This document shows, one piece after another, positions 7,057-15,359 of a stretch of 64,000 nt of DNA; the first letter of the stretch is position 1; the number at the start of each line of letters is the position of its first letter. Location: IMG/VR virus record IMGVR_UViG_3300035703_000005, positions 62,001 to 126,000 of that record; one strand, 5' to 3'. This DNA is from a virus. Made by a program: the position numbers and the translations under genes. The notes below the pieces were generated by a model. It was given only the letters and a program-made list of their open reading frames with translations, searched no databases and had not been told where the DNA came from.

Positions 7057-8106
7057 TTAGTTATTTTTTAAATATTTTTTATACTCCTTTTCCGCATCTA
7101 TAATAATTTTATCCTTATATTTACTAGATAAAAATGTCCACTGAGACCATGTGGAAATATTTACTTTTGAATTGGCTATTGTAAAAAAATCTACTAGTGC
7201 TATTGAACATTTATCTAGTGGATAAAAATATAAATCGTTATTTTTGGAAATAAACTTTTTATCAAAAAAATCCAAAAATTCATCTATATAATTTTTATAT
7301 GTAACAATATTATTTGGATATTTTTCAATATAATGAGAAAGTAACTCTAATGGAACATCTGTACTCAGATAAATTTTTTGATTTTTATTTCTTTTTAAAA
7401 TTTTATCAATCAAATAAAAATAAAAATCATCCGGAAAAACAGATCTTTTTACTATATTATCTTGCATATAATTACTATTATATTCGATTATTTTTCCATA
7501 AAAACTTAATAATTTATCCTTATCAATATAAACGGAAGAAGATTTAATAAATTCTTGAGTTATACTCATACTAAAACCTCTTCTTAAGTGAATGGAAATT
7601 ACATCGGAAAAATTATTTTTAAAATAATCATCTACTATTGCATTTTTAAATTTTATTTCCCTTATCTTGTAAAATAACTCATCCATGCAATGATATCTAA
7701 TTCCCCTTCTAGAAATATTGTTAATTGAAAAATTAAAATAAAAATCAGTTTCAGTATCATCTATGCAATCATTATTGTTCATCAATTTTAAAAAACTATC
7801 AAATTCTATTGAAGAAAATTCTTTTAGTGTATCATAAGATACATTTTCCAATCTTGTATTTGGTAAATCTATGAATAATAATTCTGGCCACCAATATTCG
7901 GGAACAATCAAATCATTTCTTTTAATAAAGAGTGAAACTTGATGGATCATGGCCCAAAAAACTAATCTATCTCCAAAAGCAGTATCAAAGAGATTTATTT
8001 CCGTAAGTTTTTGCCACCAAGGATGGGAACTATATTTTCCATTAAGTTTCAAACCTTTTGACCCACCCTCCATAGGATTAGTCATGTATATTTTATTATT
8101 TTTCAT
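7057..8106 (-). CDS. O-fucosyltransferase-fold glycosyltransferase (copy 1)
   Basis: About 349 aa from ATG 8106 (MKNNKIYMTNPMEGG); a longer frame to 8196 overlaps the upstream gene and is not preferred. Residues around 165 read VISIHLRRGFSMS, the HxRRG nucleotide-sugar signature of the O-FucT/NodZ/GT11 fold, followed later by KIYLSTDVPLELL and a C-terminal WSQWTFLSS that takes the place of the usual acceptor loop. It is AT-rich. It forms a tandem pair with the gene at 8139-9068, which has the same order of motifs. Likely sugar: fucose or another deoxy-sugar. Confidence 0.65.
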   Translation of the reverse strand: MKNNKIYMTNPMEGGSKGLKLNGKYSSHPWWQKLTEINLFDTAFGDRLVFWAMIHQVSLFIKRNDLIVPEYWWPELLFIDLPNTRLENVSYDTLKEFSSIEFDSFLKLMNNNDCIDDTETDFYFNFSINNISRRGIRYHCMDELFYKIREIKFKNAIVDDYFKNNFSDVISIHLRRGFSMSITQEFIKSSSVYIDKDKLLSFYGKIIEYNSNYMQDNIVKRSVFPDDFYFYLIDKILKRNKNQKIYLSTDVPLELLSHYIEKYPNNIVTYKNYIDEFLDFFDKKFISKNNDLYFYPLDKCSIALVDFFTIANSKVNISTWSQWTFLSSKYKDKIIIDAEKEYKKYLKNN

Positions 8107-8138
8107 TATTTTGCAGTAAATAATTTTCCCGTTTAAAA

Positions 8139-9068
8139 TCAAAAAACATTTCCAATAACTGTTTTTTCTTTGTAAATAGATGCAATTTCTGTCCATCCAG
8201 ATTGATTTGTGACCAATATATCAGAATGACATAAAGCAAAAAAATCGAATAAATTTATAAGAACTTGATCAATATTTGTAAAGTAACTATTTTTTACTAA
8301 GTTAATATTATCACTAAAAAAATTTAAGTACTCTTTAAAATAATTTTTTCTTGTCACTATGTTATTTGGATATTTCCTCAAATAATGACCTATAAATTCA
8401 TCAGGTACGTCATAACTTAAATAAATTTTTTGATTTTTATTTTTGCTAATGAGATCTTCTATAATGTTAAAATAATAAAAATCTGGAGTTATATCAAATA
8501 ATGGGTTTGGATTTTTTTCCAAACATTTTTTATAATAAGACTTTATAGTTCTAATATCAAGATAAGTACTTAATTCATCAATATACTTTTTATTAGGTTT
8601 AGTACCTATGCCTCTTCTGATATGAATAGAAGCAACATTAGAAAATGTATTTTCAAAAAATAAATTTATGTTAGAATTTTTAAACTTTAAATTTCTTAGA
8701 GGGTGGAAAAATTTTTCGGGGATTGACTTTTTTCCAAATACATGAGACAATAATTTAATAGAAGGAATGCTTGTATAAAAATTATTATTATTAAATTCTG
8801 AAGTTGAATTTTCAGTAAATAAAGAAATATCGAATAATTTATATTTTTTTATGATTTCATCTTTACTAATTTCAATATCTGTTACAGAGGGCAAAGATAA
8901 AAATAAAAATTCTGGCCAATAATAATCCTGAAGGGTTATAGTTCTATTTGGTACTTTTTTTATATAATAATAAAATATCAATAAGTAGGTAAGTCTTTCA
9001 ACAAAAGAATTGTCTTTTTCATGAGAATTCACAAGAGTTGAAGTTAATAATATTTCTTTAATATTCAT
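8139..9068 (-). CDS. O-fucosyltransferase-fold glycosyltransferase (copy 2)
   Basis: 309 aa, paralogue of the next gene. Shared landmarks in the same order: YYWPEFLFLSLPS, VASIHIRRGIGTK, NKNQKIYLSYDVPDEF, RKYPNNIVTRKNYF.EYLNFF, and SGWTEIASIYKEKTVI at the C-terminus. The HxRRG motif supports GDP-sugar binding. AT content is higher than in the photosynthesis genes, suggesting recent acquisition and duplication. Confidence 0.65.
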   Translation of the reverse strand: MNIKEILLTSTLVNSHEKDNSFVERLTYLLIFYYYIKKVPNRTITLQDYYWPEFLFLSLPSVTDIEISKDEIIKKYKLFDISLFTENSTSEFNNNNFYTSIPSIKLLSHVFGKKSIPEKFFHPLRNLKFKNSNINLFFENTFSNVASIHIRRGIGTKPNKKYIDELSTYLDIRTIKSYYKKCLEKNPNPLFDITPDFYYFNIIEDLISKNKNQKIYLSYDVPDEFIGHYLRKYPNNIVTRKNYFKEYLNFFSDNINLVKNSYFTNIDQVLINLFDFFALCHSDILVTNQSGWTEIASIYKEKTVIGNVF

Positions 9069-9299
9069 TCATTTTCTAAATTCTCTTTCTAATTCTTTTG
9101 CAAGTTTTATCGACTTTCTCCACATCACATACTTGACAATAGGATTTGATGGATTGTTCTTTAACCACCAAATTTCTCTGATTAATCTATTTTTTATTAT
9201 GACAAAAACGTAAACAGATGCATCAACAACATTTTTATCACTCACTATCATATAACCAATAATAGTAAATAGAGTAATCCAAACATAATAGGATTCCAT
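9069..9299 (-). CDS. small membrane-associated protein, 76 aa
   Basis: N-terminal hydrophobic stretch (YYVWITLFTIIGYMIV) predicts one membrane helix, followed by a basic, helical tail ending KLAKELEREFRK. ATG at 9299 chosen; a start four codons upstream would overlap the previous gene's stop slightly more. Confidence 0.55.
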   Translation of the reverse strand: MESYYVWITLFTIIGYMIVSDKNVVDASVYVFVIIKNRLIREIWWLKNNPSNPIVKYVMWRKSIKLAKELEREFRK

Positions 9300-9301
9300 T
9301 C

Positions 9302-9499
9302 TCAATGCCAACGAATGGTGTTTAGATATTCTAAAACAGTGTCTCTGACATCCATAAGTTCAGTATAACATCTTTGATCGTGTGCCGCTTGCCTAAGTTC
9401 ATGATCTGGTTTATGTACACTCTCAATAAAGAGATCCAATCCTCGATTCCATTTATCTTTTTTGGATTGCGCATCATATGTAATATACGGTTCTGTCAT
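9302..9499 (-). CDS. hypothetical protein, 65 aa
   Basis: MTEPYITYDAQSKKDKWNRG and a C-terminal ELMDVRDTVLEYLNTIRW helix. Start overlaps the stop of the 57-aa gene upstream (ATGA). No family recognised. Confidence 0.6.
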   Translation of the reverse strand: MTEPYITYDAQSKKDKWNRGLDLFIESVHKPDHELRQAAHDQRCYTELMDVRDTVLEYLNTIRWH

Positions 9500-9669
9500 G
9501 ATACTTGCTCTAAATCTTCGATAGATGATACTGGTACTTCGTGATTAGCGATTCGATAATAATGTTCCCCTTCCTTTACCCCAATATATTCAATATCATC
9601 ACATCTAAATTCACGCATAAAAGCTTGAAGACGAAGATGCATCAATTCAGATTTACTCGGAACTTTCAT
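9496..9669 (-). CDS. hypothetical protein, 57 aa
   Basis: MKVPSKSELMHLRLQAFMRE then a beta-like segment (YIGVKEGEHYYRIANHEVPV). First gene behind the strong promoter at 9693-9720; stop overlaps the next start. Confidence 0.6.
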   Translation of the reverse strand: MKVPSKSELMHLRLQAFMREFRCDDIEYIGVKEGEHYYRIANHEVPVSSIEDLEQVS

Positions 9670-9692
9670 AAACGAATACTAAACACCAGGTA

Positions 9693-9720
9693 ATTATAGG
9701 ATATTTGGCCTATTTGTCAA
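9693..9720 (-). promoter_or_regulatory. sigma-70-type early promoter
   Basis: On the minus strand, TTGACA (9715-9720) and TATAAT (9693-9698) are separated by 16 bp. Both hexamers are perfect consensus. It lies 24 nt before the ATG at 9669 and should drive the small-gene operon reading toward lower coordinates. Confidence 0.8.
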
Positions 9721-9734
9721 GAAAAAACCGATTA

Positions 9735-10061
9735 TTAATTTTCTCTAACTGGTATAAATTCTACTTCCGTTTTCCATTTAAATCCAGGAGTATCCCAAGT
9801 TTGATTATTATTAAAAATTCTATTATTGTTTTCTCTTTCTTCTTCCGTAATGTCGGATTGATTAGATGGTAAATATTCTGCAAAAGTATTACCAGAGTAT
9901 AACTCATCCATCCTATGTCGTGATGGATAATGTTTCAAAAGAGCTCTGGCGGATAATCTAACTTTTTCTGGAACTCCAGAAATTTTTTTAGGGTCCAGTA
10001 AATCTACGAGAAACTCTCTAGTAGCAATTAAAGAATTGTGTTCTTGTTGAAGCAAAGTCAT
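9735..10061 (-). CDS. BPSL0761-family protein
   Basis: 108 aa. The segment LIATREFLVDLLDPKKI, then VRLSARALLKHYPS and RHRMDEL, is the recognisable core of the BPSL0761 family, small proteins of unknown function found in phages and proteobacteria. The C-terminal 40 residues (Asn-rich then WDTPGFKWKTEVEFIPV) are specific to this version. Confidence 0.65.
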   Translation of the reverse strand: MTLLQQEHNSLIATREFLVDLLDPKKISGVPEKVRLSARALLKHYPSRHRMDELYSGNTFAEYLPSNQSDITEEERENNNRIFNNNQTWDTPGFKWKTEVEFIPVREN

Positions 10062-10064
10062 AAG

Positions 10065-10220
10065 TCATCTAGCATACTGTTCGATAATGAATAATACTTC
10101 ATTTAAATATCTATCTGCAACTTCTTTTAAGTAATGGTCTGTCTGTTCATTATACAAATCATTTTTTAATTTCAAAACTCTAATTTTCATTTCTTGTTTT
10201 GTTAATGCATTTCTTGGCAT
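10065..10220 (-). CDS. hypothetical helical protein, 51 aa
   Basis: MPRNALTKQEMKIRVLKLKN onward, a charged helical peptide (LKNDLYNEQTDHYLKEVADRY) without recognised motif; 3 nt from the BPSL0761-family gene, same strand. Confidence 0.5.
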   Translation of the reverse strand: MPRNALTKQEMKIRVLKLKNDLYNEQTDHYLKEVADRYLNEVLFIIEQYAR

Positions 10221-10305
10221 AATAATTCTGCGACAACATATTTATAAATTATCGTGCGAGAATTTTTTACCGGAAAAATTTTTGGGGTAGAAAGGTAATT
10301 AGAAA

Positions 10306-10497
10306 CTAGTTTTGATTTTTAATTTTACAAGCACCTCTTCCCCAACCACGACTTACACTGCTAATATAGGAACAAATCTTTCCGGATTGTCCACAATACG
10401 GGCACTTGGCATCTGGCGGATCGTTTGCATAAGGATTGTATTGTTCTTTCTTGGGTTTTCTTGCATTCTCCGTTTGTTTATGTTTACGATGATTCAT
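10306..10497 (-). CDS. small zinc-binding protein, 63 aa
   Basis: A Lys/Arg/Asn-rich N-terminus is followed by CPYCGQSGKICSY, half of a zinc knuckle, and GWGRGACKIKN. One CxxC plus two further Cys would complete a four-ligand site. Start overlaps the stop of the next gene by 4 nt. Confidence 0.55.
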   Translation of the reverse strand: MNHRKHKQTENARKPKKEQYNPYANDPPDAKCPYCGQSGKICSYISSVSRGWGRGACKIKNQN

Positions 10498-10814
10498 ACT
10501 CTCACAGGTTCTGCTTGACTCTCCGGCAACTTGATCTGAGGTAGTTTCTCAGGTTCACGAACTTCCCAAGAACCACCCACACCACCATCCATATTGACCA
10601 CGATTTCATTGGTCGGTAGTGACTTTTGGATCTCAATGTCAATCACTGGACTCATCAGTAATTTATTTTTTACAATTTCACGATTTTGTGCATCTAAATG
10701 CAACATCATTCTTGCATCTTCAAAGTCTCCACAATCACAAATCTTTTTCCAAGTTCTTTTTTCCCTTACAGTATAATACACGTCATTATACTTTTTCATT
10801 GTGTTATTTGACAT
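10494..10814 (-). CDS. conserved cyanophage hypothetical, 106 aa
   Basis: Start chosen at MSNNTMKKYNDVYYTV (ATG 10814), which overlaps the upstream stop minimally. Body: REKRTWKKICDCGDFEDARM, an NEIVVNMDGGVGGSWEV turn and a Pro-rich tail (KLPQIKLPESQAEPVRV). I recognise this type as a common small cyanomyovirus protein but know no function. Confidence 0.65.
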   Translation of the reverse strand: MSNNTMKKYNDVYYTVREKRTWKKICDCGDFEDARMMLHLDAQNREIVKNKLLMSPVIDIEIQKSLPTNEIVVNMDGGVGGSWEVREPEKLPQIKLPESQAEPVRV

Positions 10815-11571
10815 TGTTAGTAAATGAGTTATCAATAATAGTTTTTATATGTTCTAAATTTTCGTCTTTATTTTCATAAATCATAAGAAGTTCATTGAAT
10901 GATTTATTAGTCAAATTCGGTAAGGTTGAATATTTTTCTTTCAAACTTAAATAAATTTTATATCTAGTATCAGAAATATTTTTATTTTCTAATGCACCAA
11001 TATGAATTGGATTCATACAAATTTCTTCCAATCCCCTAAACCAAAGATTTTTATGTTTTATATTATAACAAGTTTGTTTAGTATTTTTCAAAAAAGGTGC
11101 AATTATATTAGATAGTATTCCTTTAAAATTTCCATCATTATAATGATCTAAAAATAATGTATCACATGATCCTAAGTATTGAGAGGCATCACAGTGAATA
11201 ATTTCAACATGTTCAACAAATGGAGTCTTATTAACTTTGTGATATTCTATAAGATCTAAATTATTTTCTAAAATAGTTAATTTTGATACATTTTTATTTT
11301 TAAGAAGTAATGTTTCTCTTATTCCTAATCCCAATCCACTACAAATACAGTGTCCCGAAGCAAAATAAAAAAAAGGTAATGCTTCAAAAAAAACTCTCAT
11401 TGTTGTTGAGTCATCAGACATTATCCATTTTTTTCCGATGTATAATGAAATAATATTTGATAATATTATTTTATCGTTTCCAGTTTTAAAAAATGGATGA
11501 GTAAAATTCATTTTACTCATAATATCTAATCTAATATCAAAAGAATTTGTTAAATCATTTTCTTGATACAT
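10804..11571 (-). CDS. SAM-methyltransferase-like protein
   Basis: 255 aa. A Rossmann pattern is visible: CICSGLGLGIRETLLLKN as the SAM glycine loop, LTILENNLDLIEYH as the acidic strand, HCDASQYLGSCDTLFLDHYND as motifs II-III. It is therefore likely a class I methyltransferase or a spermidine-synthase-like fold. Substrate unknown; AT-rich like its accessory neighbours. Confidence 0.55.
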   Translation of the reverse strand: MYQENDLTNSFDIRLDIMSKMNFTHPFFKTGNDKIILSNIISLYIGKKWIMSDDSTTMRVFFEALPFFYFASGHCICSGLGLGIRETLLLKNKNVSKLTILENNLDLIEYHKVNKTPFVEHVEIIHCDASQYLGSCDTLFLDHYNDGNFKGILSNIIAPFLKNTKQTCYNIKHKNLWFRGLEEICMNPIHIGALENKNISDTRYKIYLSLKEKYSTLPNLTNKSFNELLMIYENKDENLEHIKTIIDNSFTNNVK

Positions 11572-11572
11572 G

Positions 11573-11785
11573 TTATTTAAAACCTTTATCTTTTTTTGAG
11601 ATACGAATAGAACGATCTAATACTTCTACATAATTCAAAAACTGTCCTGGAGTTTCCCACCAAGTTCTTCTTAAATCTTCATAGTTATCAAATATAATAG
11701 ATTTTCCACTGGAAAAAATTAATTTATAATCATGTCGATCATAAGGTTTATTACAAGTTTGTTCAAAGTCCTTTGGTAGGTTCAT
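11573..11785 (-). CDS. hypothetical protein, 70 aa
   Basis: MNLPKDFEQTCNKPYDRHDY then SIIFDNYEDLRRTWWETPGQ; ends RISKKDKGFK. Resembles small conserved cyanophage proteins; no motif. Confidence 0.55.
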   Translation of the reverse strand: MNLPKDFEQTCNKPYDRHDYKLIFSSGKSIIFDNYEDLRRTWWETPGQFLNYVEVLDRSIRISKKDKGFK

Positions 11786-11888
11786 GATTTTTTTCTTTAT
11801 TATACTCTTTTTTTATAGGTTTGTAAAGTTGAGGCCAAGTATCTCTAATAATATTAGCGAGTTTATGTGGTGTTTCTGAACTAATCAT
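11763..11888 (-). CDS. hypothetical peptide, 41 aa
   Basis: MISSETPHKLANIIRDTWPQ then a Lys-rich tail. Overlaps the next gene by 23 nt and starts 3 nt after the stop of the upstream oxygenase-like gene. Weakly supported. Confidence 0.4.
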   Translation of the reverse strand: MISSETPHKLANIIRDTWPQLYKPIKKEYNKEKNHEPTKGL

Positions 11889-11890
11889 AA

Positions 11891-12451
11891 TTATTTTTCT
11901 ATATACTCCGATAATATTTCTAATGCATCATCCCACAAAACTCTAGTTTTATCAAAATAAAAAAGAGCCAAAGTGATTGAAAATCTCGATTCATTTGTTG
12001 GATTATGTGAACTGTGTAATGGACCTACATTAACTAAACTTGAAGTTCCAATTTCCACTTCATATTCCAATGAAGAATCTTGAGGTTCTGAAATTAATAT
12101 TTTTCCATATCCAGTATCATGATTTATAAACTTTTCTGATGTCCACCACCTCATGGTACTTCCTTTTGCTCCATATTGAAAAATAATTTTTGCCCAATTT
12201 TCGTAATTACTATTATCGGAATGAATAAGACTATCACTATTTGAATCTGTATGAAAAACTTGTATCCAGTTGCTTGTCAAATTATGACTATGAAGAAATT
12301 CAACTAATTTTGGATTATTTAATTGTTCCAATCCAAGAGTTTTAAAATTATGCCATTCCCATGTATTTGAAAACCATTTAGAAAAATCTACTTTAGGTGA
12401 GTATTCTTCCGTAAGTTTCAAGTATCTATGGTATTTGTTAATATTTTTCAT
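11891..12451 (-). CDS. cupin/2OG-oxygenase-fold protein (aspartyl-hydroxylase-like)
   Basis: 186 aa. IHSDNSNYENWAKIIFQYG gives an HxD pair, and SLVNVGPLHSSHNPTNESRF gives a distal His plus the Arg that holds 2-oxoglutarate, the layout of aspartyl/asparaginyl beta-hydroxylase-type double-stranded beta-helix enzymes. The iron triad is therefore plausibly complete (His, Asp, His). Substrate unknown. It sits behind the terminator that ends the psbD transcript. Confidence 0.6.
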   Translation of the reverse strand: MKNINKYHRYLKLTEEYSPKVDFSKWFSNTWEWHNFKTLGLEQLNNPKLVEFLHSHNLTSNWIQVFHTDSNSDSLIHSDNSNYENWAKIIFQYGAKGSTMRWWTSEKFINHDTGYGKILISEPQDSSLEYEVEIGTSSLVNVGPLHSSHNPTNESRFSITLALFYFDKTRVLWDDALEILSEYIEK

Positions 12452-12511
12452 ACAAATAAGTTAAAATTATTTTCAATAAAAATAAATTTTAGTATAATAT
12501 ATTTAATCATA

Positions 12512-12535
12512 ATAAAAAAAGACCCTTTCGGGTCT
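12512..12535 (-). terminator. rho-independent terminator after psbD
   Basis: On the minus strand, AGACCC-GAAA-GGGTCT is followed by a run of T. It starts 7 nt after the psbD stop. Confidence 0.85.
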
Positions 12536-12541
12536 ACAAAA

Positions 12542-13603
12542 TCAAAGAGCGTTACCTCTTGGCAAGACCTCCTCAGGAAACACAAAGTTCTCGTGAGGTT
12601 GATCAGTGGGTGCCATCCAGGCACGAAGACCTTCATTCAGAAGGATATTTTTCGTGTAGAACGTTTCAAACTCCGGATCTTCTGCTGCACGAATTTCCTG
12701 TGATACGAAATCGTATGCTCGAAGGTTAAGAGCCAACCCAATAATTCCAATACTAGATGTCCACAGACCCATAACAGGTACAAACAACATAAAGAAATGG
12801 AGCCAACGCTTATTACTAAAAGCGATACCAAAAATTTGAGACCAATACCTATTCGCTGTAACCATTGAATAGGTTTCCTCTTCTTGAGTGGGTTCAAATG
12901 CCTTAAAAGTATTTGATTTTTCCCCATCTTCGTAGAGGGTGTTTTCAACTGTTGCACCATGAATAGCACAGAGTAGAGCACCTCCTAGTATACCAGCAAC
13001 TCCCATCATATGGAAGGGGTTGAGGGTCCAGTTGTGGAAACCCTGAAGGAACAGAAGGAACCTGAAGATTGCTGCAACACCAAAGGATGGAGCGAAGAAC
13101 CAACTGGATTGACCCAGAGGGTACATCAAGAATACAGAAACAAATACTGCAATAGGACCAGAGAATGCAATTGCATTATAAGGACGAATGCCAACTAATC
13201 TAGCAATCTCAAACTGGCGAAGCATGAATCCAATCAGAGCGAAAGCTCCGTGGAGCGCCACAAAAGGCCAGAGTCCCCCAAGTTGGACCCAGCGGACGAA
13301 ATCCCCTTGAGACTCAGGACCCCAAAGTAGAAGAAGAGAATGACCCATAGCGTCAGCAGGCGTTGACACAGCTGCCGTGAGAAAATTAGCCCCTTCAAGG
13401 TAACTAGACGCCAACCCGTGGGTGTACCAACTTGTAACAAACGTTGTGCCAGTAAGCCAGCCACCAAGGGCCAAATAAGCAGTGGGAAAAAGAAGTAATC
13501 CAGACCAACCCACAAAGACAAAGCGATCTCGTTTAAGCCAGTCATCCAAGACATCAAACCATCCTCTCTGCGAAGTTTGTTGTGAAAGTGTAGAAGATAC
13601 CAT
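12542..13603 (-). CDS. psbD: photosystem II D2 protein
   Basis: 353 aa, full length. Diagnostic sequences include [20 protein letters not shown] at the N-terminus, [40 protein letters not shown] (quinone/iron-ligand region) and the C-terminal [21 protein letters not shown]2 pairs with D1 in the PSII reaction centre of thylakoids. Cyanophage copies keep PSII working as host proteins turn over under light. It is preceded 3 nt upstream by a 61-aa membrane protein gene, driven by the promoter at 13824-13857, and closed by a terminator. GC content is higher than in neighbouring accessory genes, consistent with host ancestry. Confidence 0.99.
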   Translation of the reverse strand: MVSSTLSQQTSQRGWFDVLDDWLKRDRFVFVGWSGLLLFPTAYLALGGWLTGTTFVTSWYTHGLASSYLEGANFLTAAVSTPADAMGHSLLLLWGPESQGDFVRWVQLGGLWPFVALHGAFALIGFMLRQFEIARLVGIRPYNAIAFSGPIAVFVSVFLMYPLGQSSWFFAPSFGVAAIFRFLLFLQGFHNWTLNPFHMMGVAGILGGALLCAIHGATVENTLYEDGEKSNTFKAFEPTQEEETYSMVTANRYWSQIFGIAFSNKRWLHFFMLFVPVMGLWTSSIGIIGLALNLRAYDFVSQEIRAAEDPEFETFYTKNILLNEGLRAWMAPTDQPHENFVFPEEVLPRGNAL

Positions 13604-13606
13604 AGT

Positions 13607-13792
13607 TTACTTTACCTTACCGTAGATTGAAGTGTCACCATAGTCACGGTGAGTTTTATAACCAACCACAGCACCTTTGGTATTCATCAGTGCAGGCATA
13701 AAAACAATTGTGAAGAATACTGATGGTGCTCCGATAATAAGTGCTCCCGCAATAACATAACCAATTAAGATTTCAACGATTGTGTGATCCAT
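13607..13792 (-). CDS. small membrane protein upstream of psbD
   Basis: 61 aa. One long hydrophobic segment (VEILIGYVIAGALIIGAPSV, continuing FFTIVFMPAL) followed by a soluble tail (KGAVVGYKTHRDYG). It is the first gene of the psbD transcript and is separated from psbD by only 3 nt, so it should be made with D2. I do not recognise it as any standard small PSII, cytochrome or NDH subunit, though size and topology fit such a role. Confidence 0.65.
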   Translation of the reverse strand: MDHTIVEILIGYVIAGALIIGAPSVFFTIVFMPALMNTKGAVVGYKTHRDYGDTSIYGKVK

Positions 13793-13823
13793 AATTTTTT
13801 CAATCTTTCATTAAGATTTGTAA

Positions 13824-13857
13824 TATTTATGTTACCATATCTTAACAAAGAAGTCAA
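13824..13857 (-). promoter_or_regulatory. psbD promoter, early and late elements superimposed
   Basis: TTGACT (13852-13857) and TAACAT (13829-13834) are spaced 17 bp, and the -10 runs into CATAAATA (13824-13831), the T4-type late promoter octamer. Both reading programmes could start here, about 30 nt before the 61-aa gene. Confidence 0.65.
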
Positions 13858-13870
13858 TGAGTGTTCCTAC

Positions 13871-14419
13871 TCAATTCAAAAGTCCCTTAAGGAGATGAGT
13901 GGCTTCTGAAAATCTATCAACATAGTGAATGAGTTTGATTTCTTCATTACTCATAAATCCATTATCTAACATTTCTTCTTCAATCCAATGTTTGAATGTT
14001 CTCCACATTCTGCCAACACAAATGATTGGTTTTTTGTCCATATGATCTACCTGAACCAACTGATAAATCAATGCCATTTCTAGAAGTGTACCAATACCAC
14101 CGGGAGTAACTATAAAAGCATCGCAATCCGTGAAAGTCTTTAGACGAGAATAAAAAGTTTTATGTTTCTCATATTCCTGGACATAAGGATTTACATCTTC
14201 TTCAAAGGGTAGGTAGATCGCCTGTGCGATAGAACAAAGTTTTTCATCACCACAGACACTCATCGCACCCTTATTCGCTGCCTCCATCGTTCCAGGCCCT
14301 CCGCCAGTGACCACAATCCATCCTTGTTCCGCGATATTGCGTCCGAGTTTCTCCACGGCATTATAGAGACCAGAATCGGGTTTGGTACGAGCAGATCCAA
14401 AAATTGCTACTTTCTTCAT
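13871..14419 (-). CDS. LOG-family nucleotide phosphoribohydrolase-like protein
   Basis: 182 aa, full length for the LOG (lonely guy / TIGR00730) family. It shows GWIVVTGGGPGTMEAANKGA and TPGGIGTLLEMALIYQ, the GGGxGTMEA and PGGxGTxxE motifs that bind the phosphoribosyl and base of nucleoside 5'-monophosphates. Family members hydrolyse N6-modified AMP or AMP itself to base and ribose-5-phosphate. In a phage this could feed nucleotide scavenging; that is inference. Confidence 0.85.
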   Translation of the reverse strand: MKKVAIFGSARTKPDSGLYNAVEKLGRNIAEQGWIVVTGGGPGTMEAANKGAMSVCGDEKLCSIAQAIYLPFEEDVNPYVQEYEKHKTFYSRLKTFTDCDAFIVTPGGIGTLLEMALIYQLVQVDHMDKKPIICVGRMWRTFKHWIEEEMLDNGFMSNEEIKLIHYVDRFSEATHLLKGLLN

Positions 14420-14450
14420 ATTTTTTTGTATAAACCATTAATAGTTATAA

Positions 14451-14573
14451 TTATCCCCAATAGATTAAACTGAGAGTGAATATAACAAATATAAGAACTG
14501 TAAATATCATAATTCCCACTCCTGCCCATATAACCCAGGGCTCCATAGGTTCGTGTTGTGGTTTATGAGACAT
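14451..14573 (-). CDS. small membrane peptide, 40 aa
   Basis: MSHKPQHEPMEPWVIWAGVG, then IMIFTVLIFVIFTLSLIYWG: a soluble head and one strongly hydrophobic helix reaching the C-terminus. Placed between the LOG gene and the homing endonuclease. Confidence 0.5.
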   Translation of the reverse strand: MSHKPQHEPMEPWVIWAGVGIMIFTVLIFVIFTLSLIYWG

Positions 14574-14574
14574 A

Positions 14575-15282
14575 TTATTGATGCTTTTGTATAAAATTAA
14601 TAACTTCTTGAGTTGGTAAAGTATCTATAAAGTGTTCGGTCATTCCACGACCCATACTCATTTCATTTAATGGTGCCTTATATTGTGAAAACTCTTTAAG
14701 AACTTTCTTTTCCAAGTTCCAAATATCTATGGATTTCCCAGACCATTCACCAAGAAGTTCTGCTGTTTCTTTTTTACGATACAACCAACCTTTATAAGAC
14801 CTACCAACTTTATATTTTCCATTATGGAGTTTTATAAAATAAAGTTTATCTGGACGGTCAGGTTCCTTACAAATCCAACCAACTGATTGTGGAAAAGGTT
14901 TTCCTTTTTTTGGACTTGGTTTACCAGTGTTTGCTCTTTTGGTTGCTTCTATTGACTTTTGAGAGCAAGTCTTTCCATAATTTGGATTATTTTCTCCACT
15001 ATAACTTCTCCTCTTACTCAATACTCTTTTATAAAAATCGGGTGTTTGTGCGGGGTTTCCATAATCATTTTTAATTCTTATCTTAACATTATTTTTTTCT
15101 AAAGATTTTTTTATCCAGACCAATCCACATCCAAGAATAGATTTTATCTCTTTCATAGTTTTACCTTCTTGGTAAAGAGATACTATTTTTTCTGGTGGAT
15201 ATTTTTCTATAAGTTTTTTCTCTCTTTCTTCATTTAGTTTAGAAAGGGCATCTATACATTTTTTACTTGTTCCTCTACCCAT
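14575..15282 (-). CDS. homing endonuclease, GIY-YIG-like with NUMOD3 motif, next to psbA intron
   Basis: 235 aa. N-terminal helix-turn-helix-like region (KIVSLYQEGKTMKEIKSILG), a central NUMOD3 DNA-binding signature (GENNPNYGKTCSQKSIEATK, then ANTGKPSPKKGKPFP), and a C-terminal domain, LYFIKLHNGKYKVGRSYKGW, that resembles a GIY-YIG/T5orf172-type nuclease core. It lies just downstream of intron-containing psbA in the same orientation, the place where phage S-PM2 carries F-CphI, an enzyme that promotes intron homing. Whether this is an orthologue of F-CphI I cannot say. It has its own late promoter. Confidence 0.75.
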   Translation of the reverse strand: MGRGTSKKCIDALSKLNEEREKKLIEKYPPEKIVSLYQEGKTMKEIKSILGCGLVWIKKSLEKNNVKIRIKNDYGNPAQTPDFYKRVLSKRRSYSGENNPNYGKTCSQKSIEATKRANTGKPSPKKGKPFPQSVGWICKEPDRPDKLYFIKLHNGKYKVGRSYKGWLYRKKETAELLGEWSGKSIDIWNLEKKVLKEFSQYKAPLNEMSMGRGMTEHFIDTLPTQEVINFIQKHQ

Positions 15283-15312
15283 TTACAATAACCTCTATTC
15301 CAAACTCATTAC

Positions 15313-15320
15313 TATTTATA
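15313..15320 (-). promoter_or_regulatory. late promoter TATAAATA
   Basis: T4-type late octamer on the minus strand, 30 nt before the ATG of the homing endonuclease at 15282 and directly behind the psbA terminator. Confidence 0.7.
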
Positions 15321-15345
15321 AAAAAAGAGACCCAGAGGGTCTCTT
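15320..15345 (-). terminator. psbA terminator
   Basis: AGAGACCC-TCT-GGGTCTCT stem followed by seven T on the minus strand, 15 nt after the exon 2 stop. Confidence 0.85.
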
Positions 15346-15359
15346 AATTATATCACATC

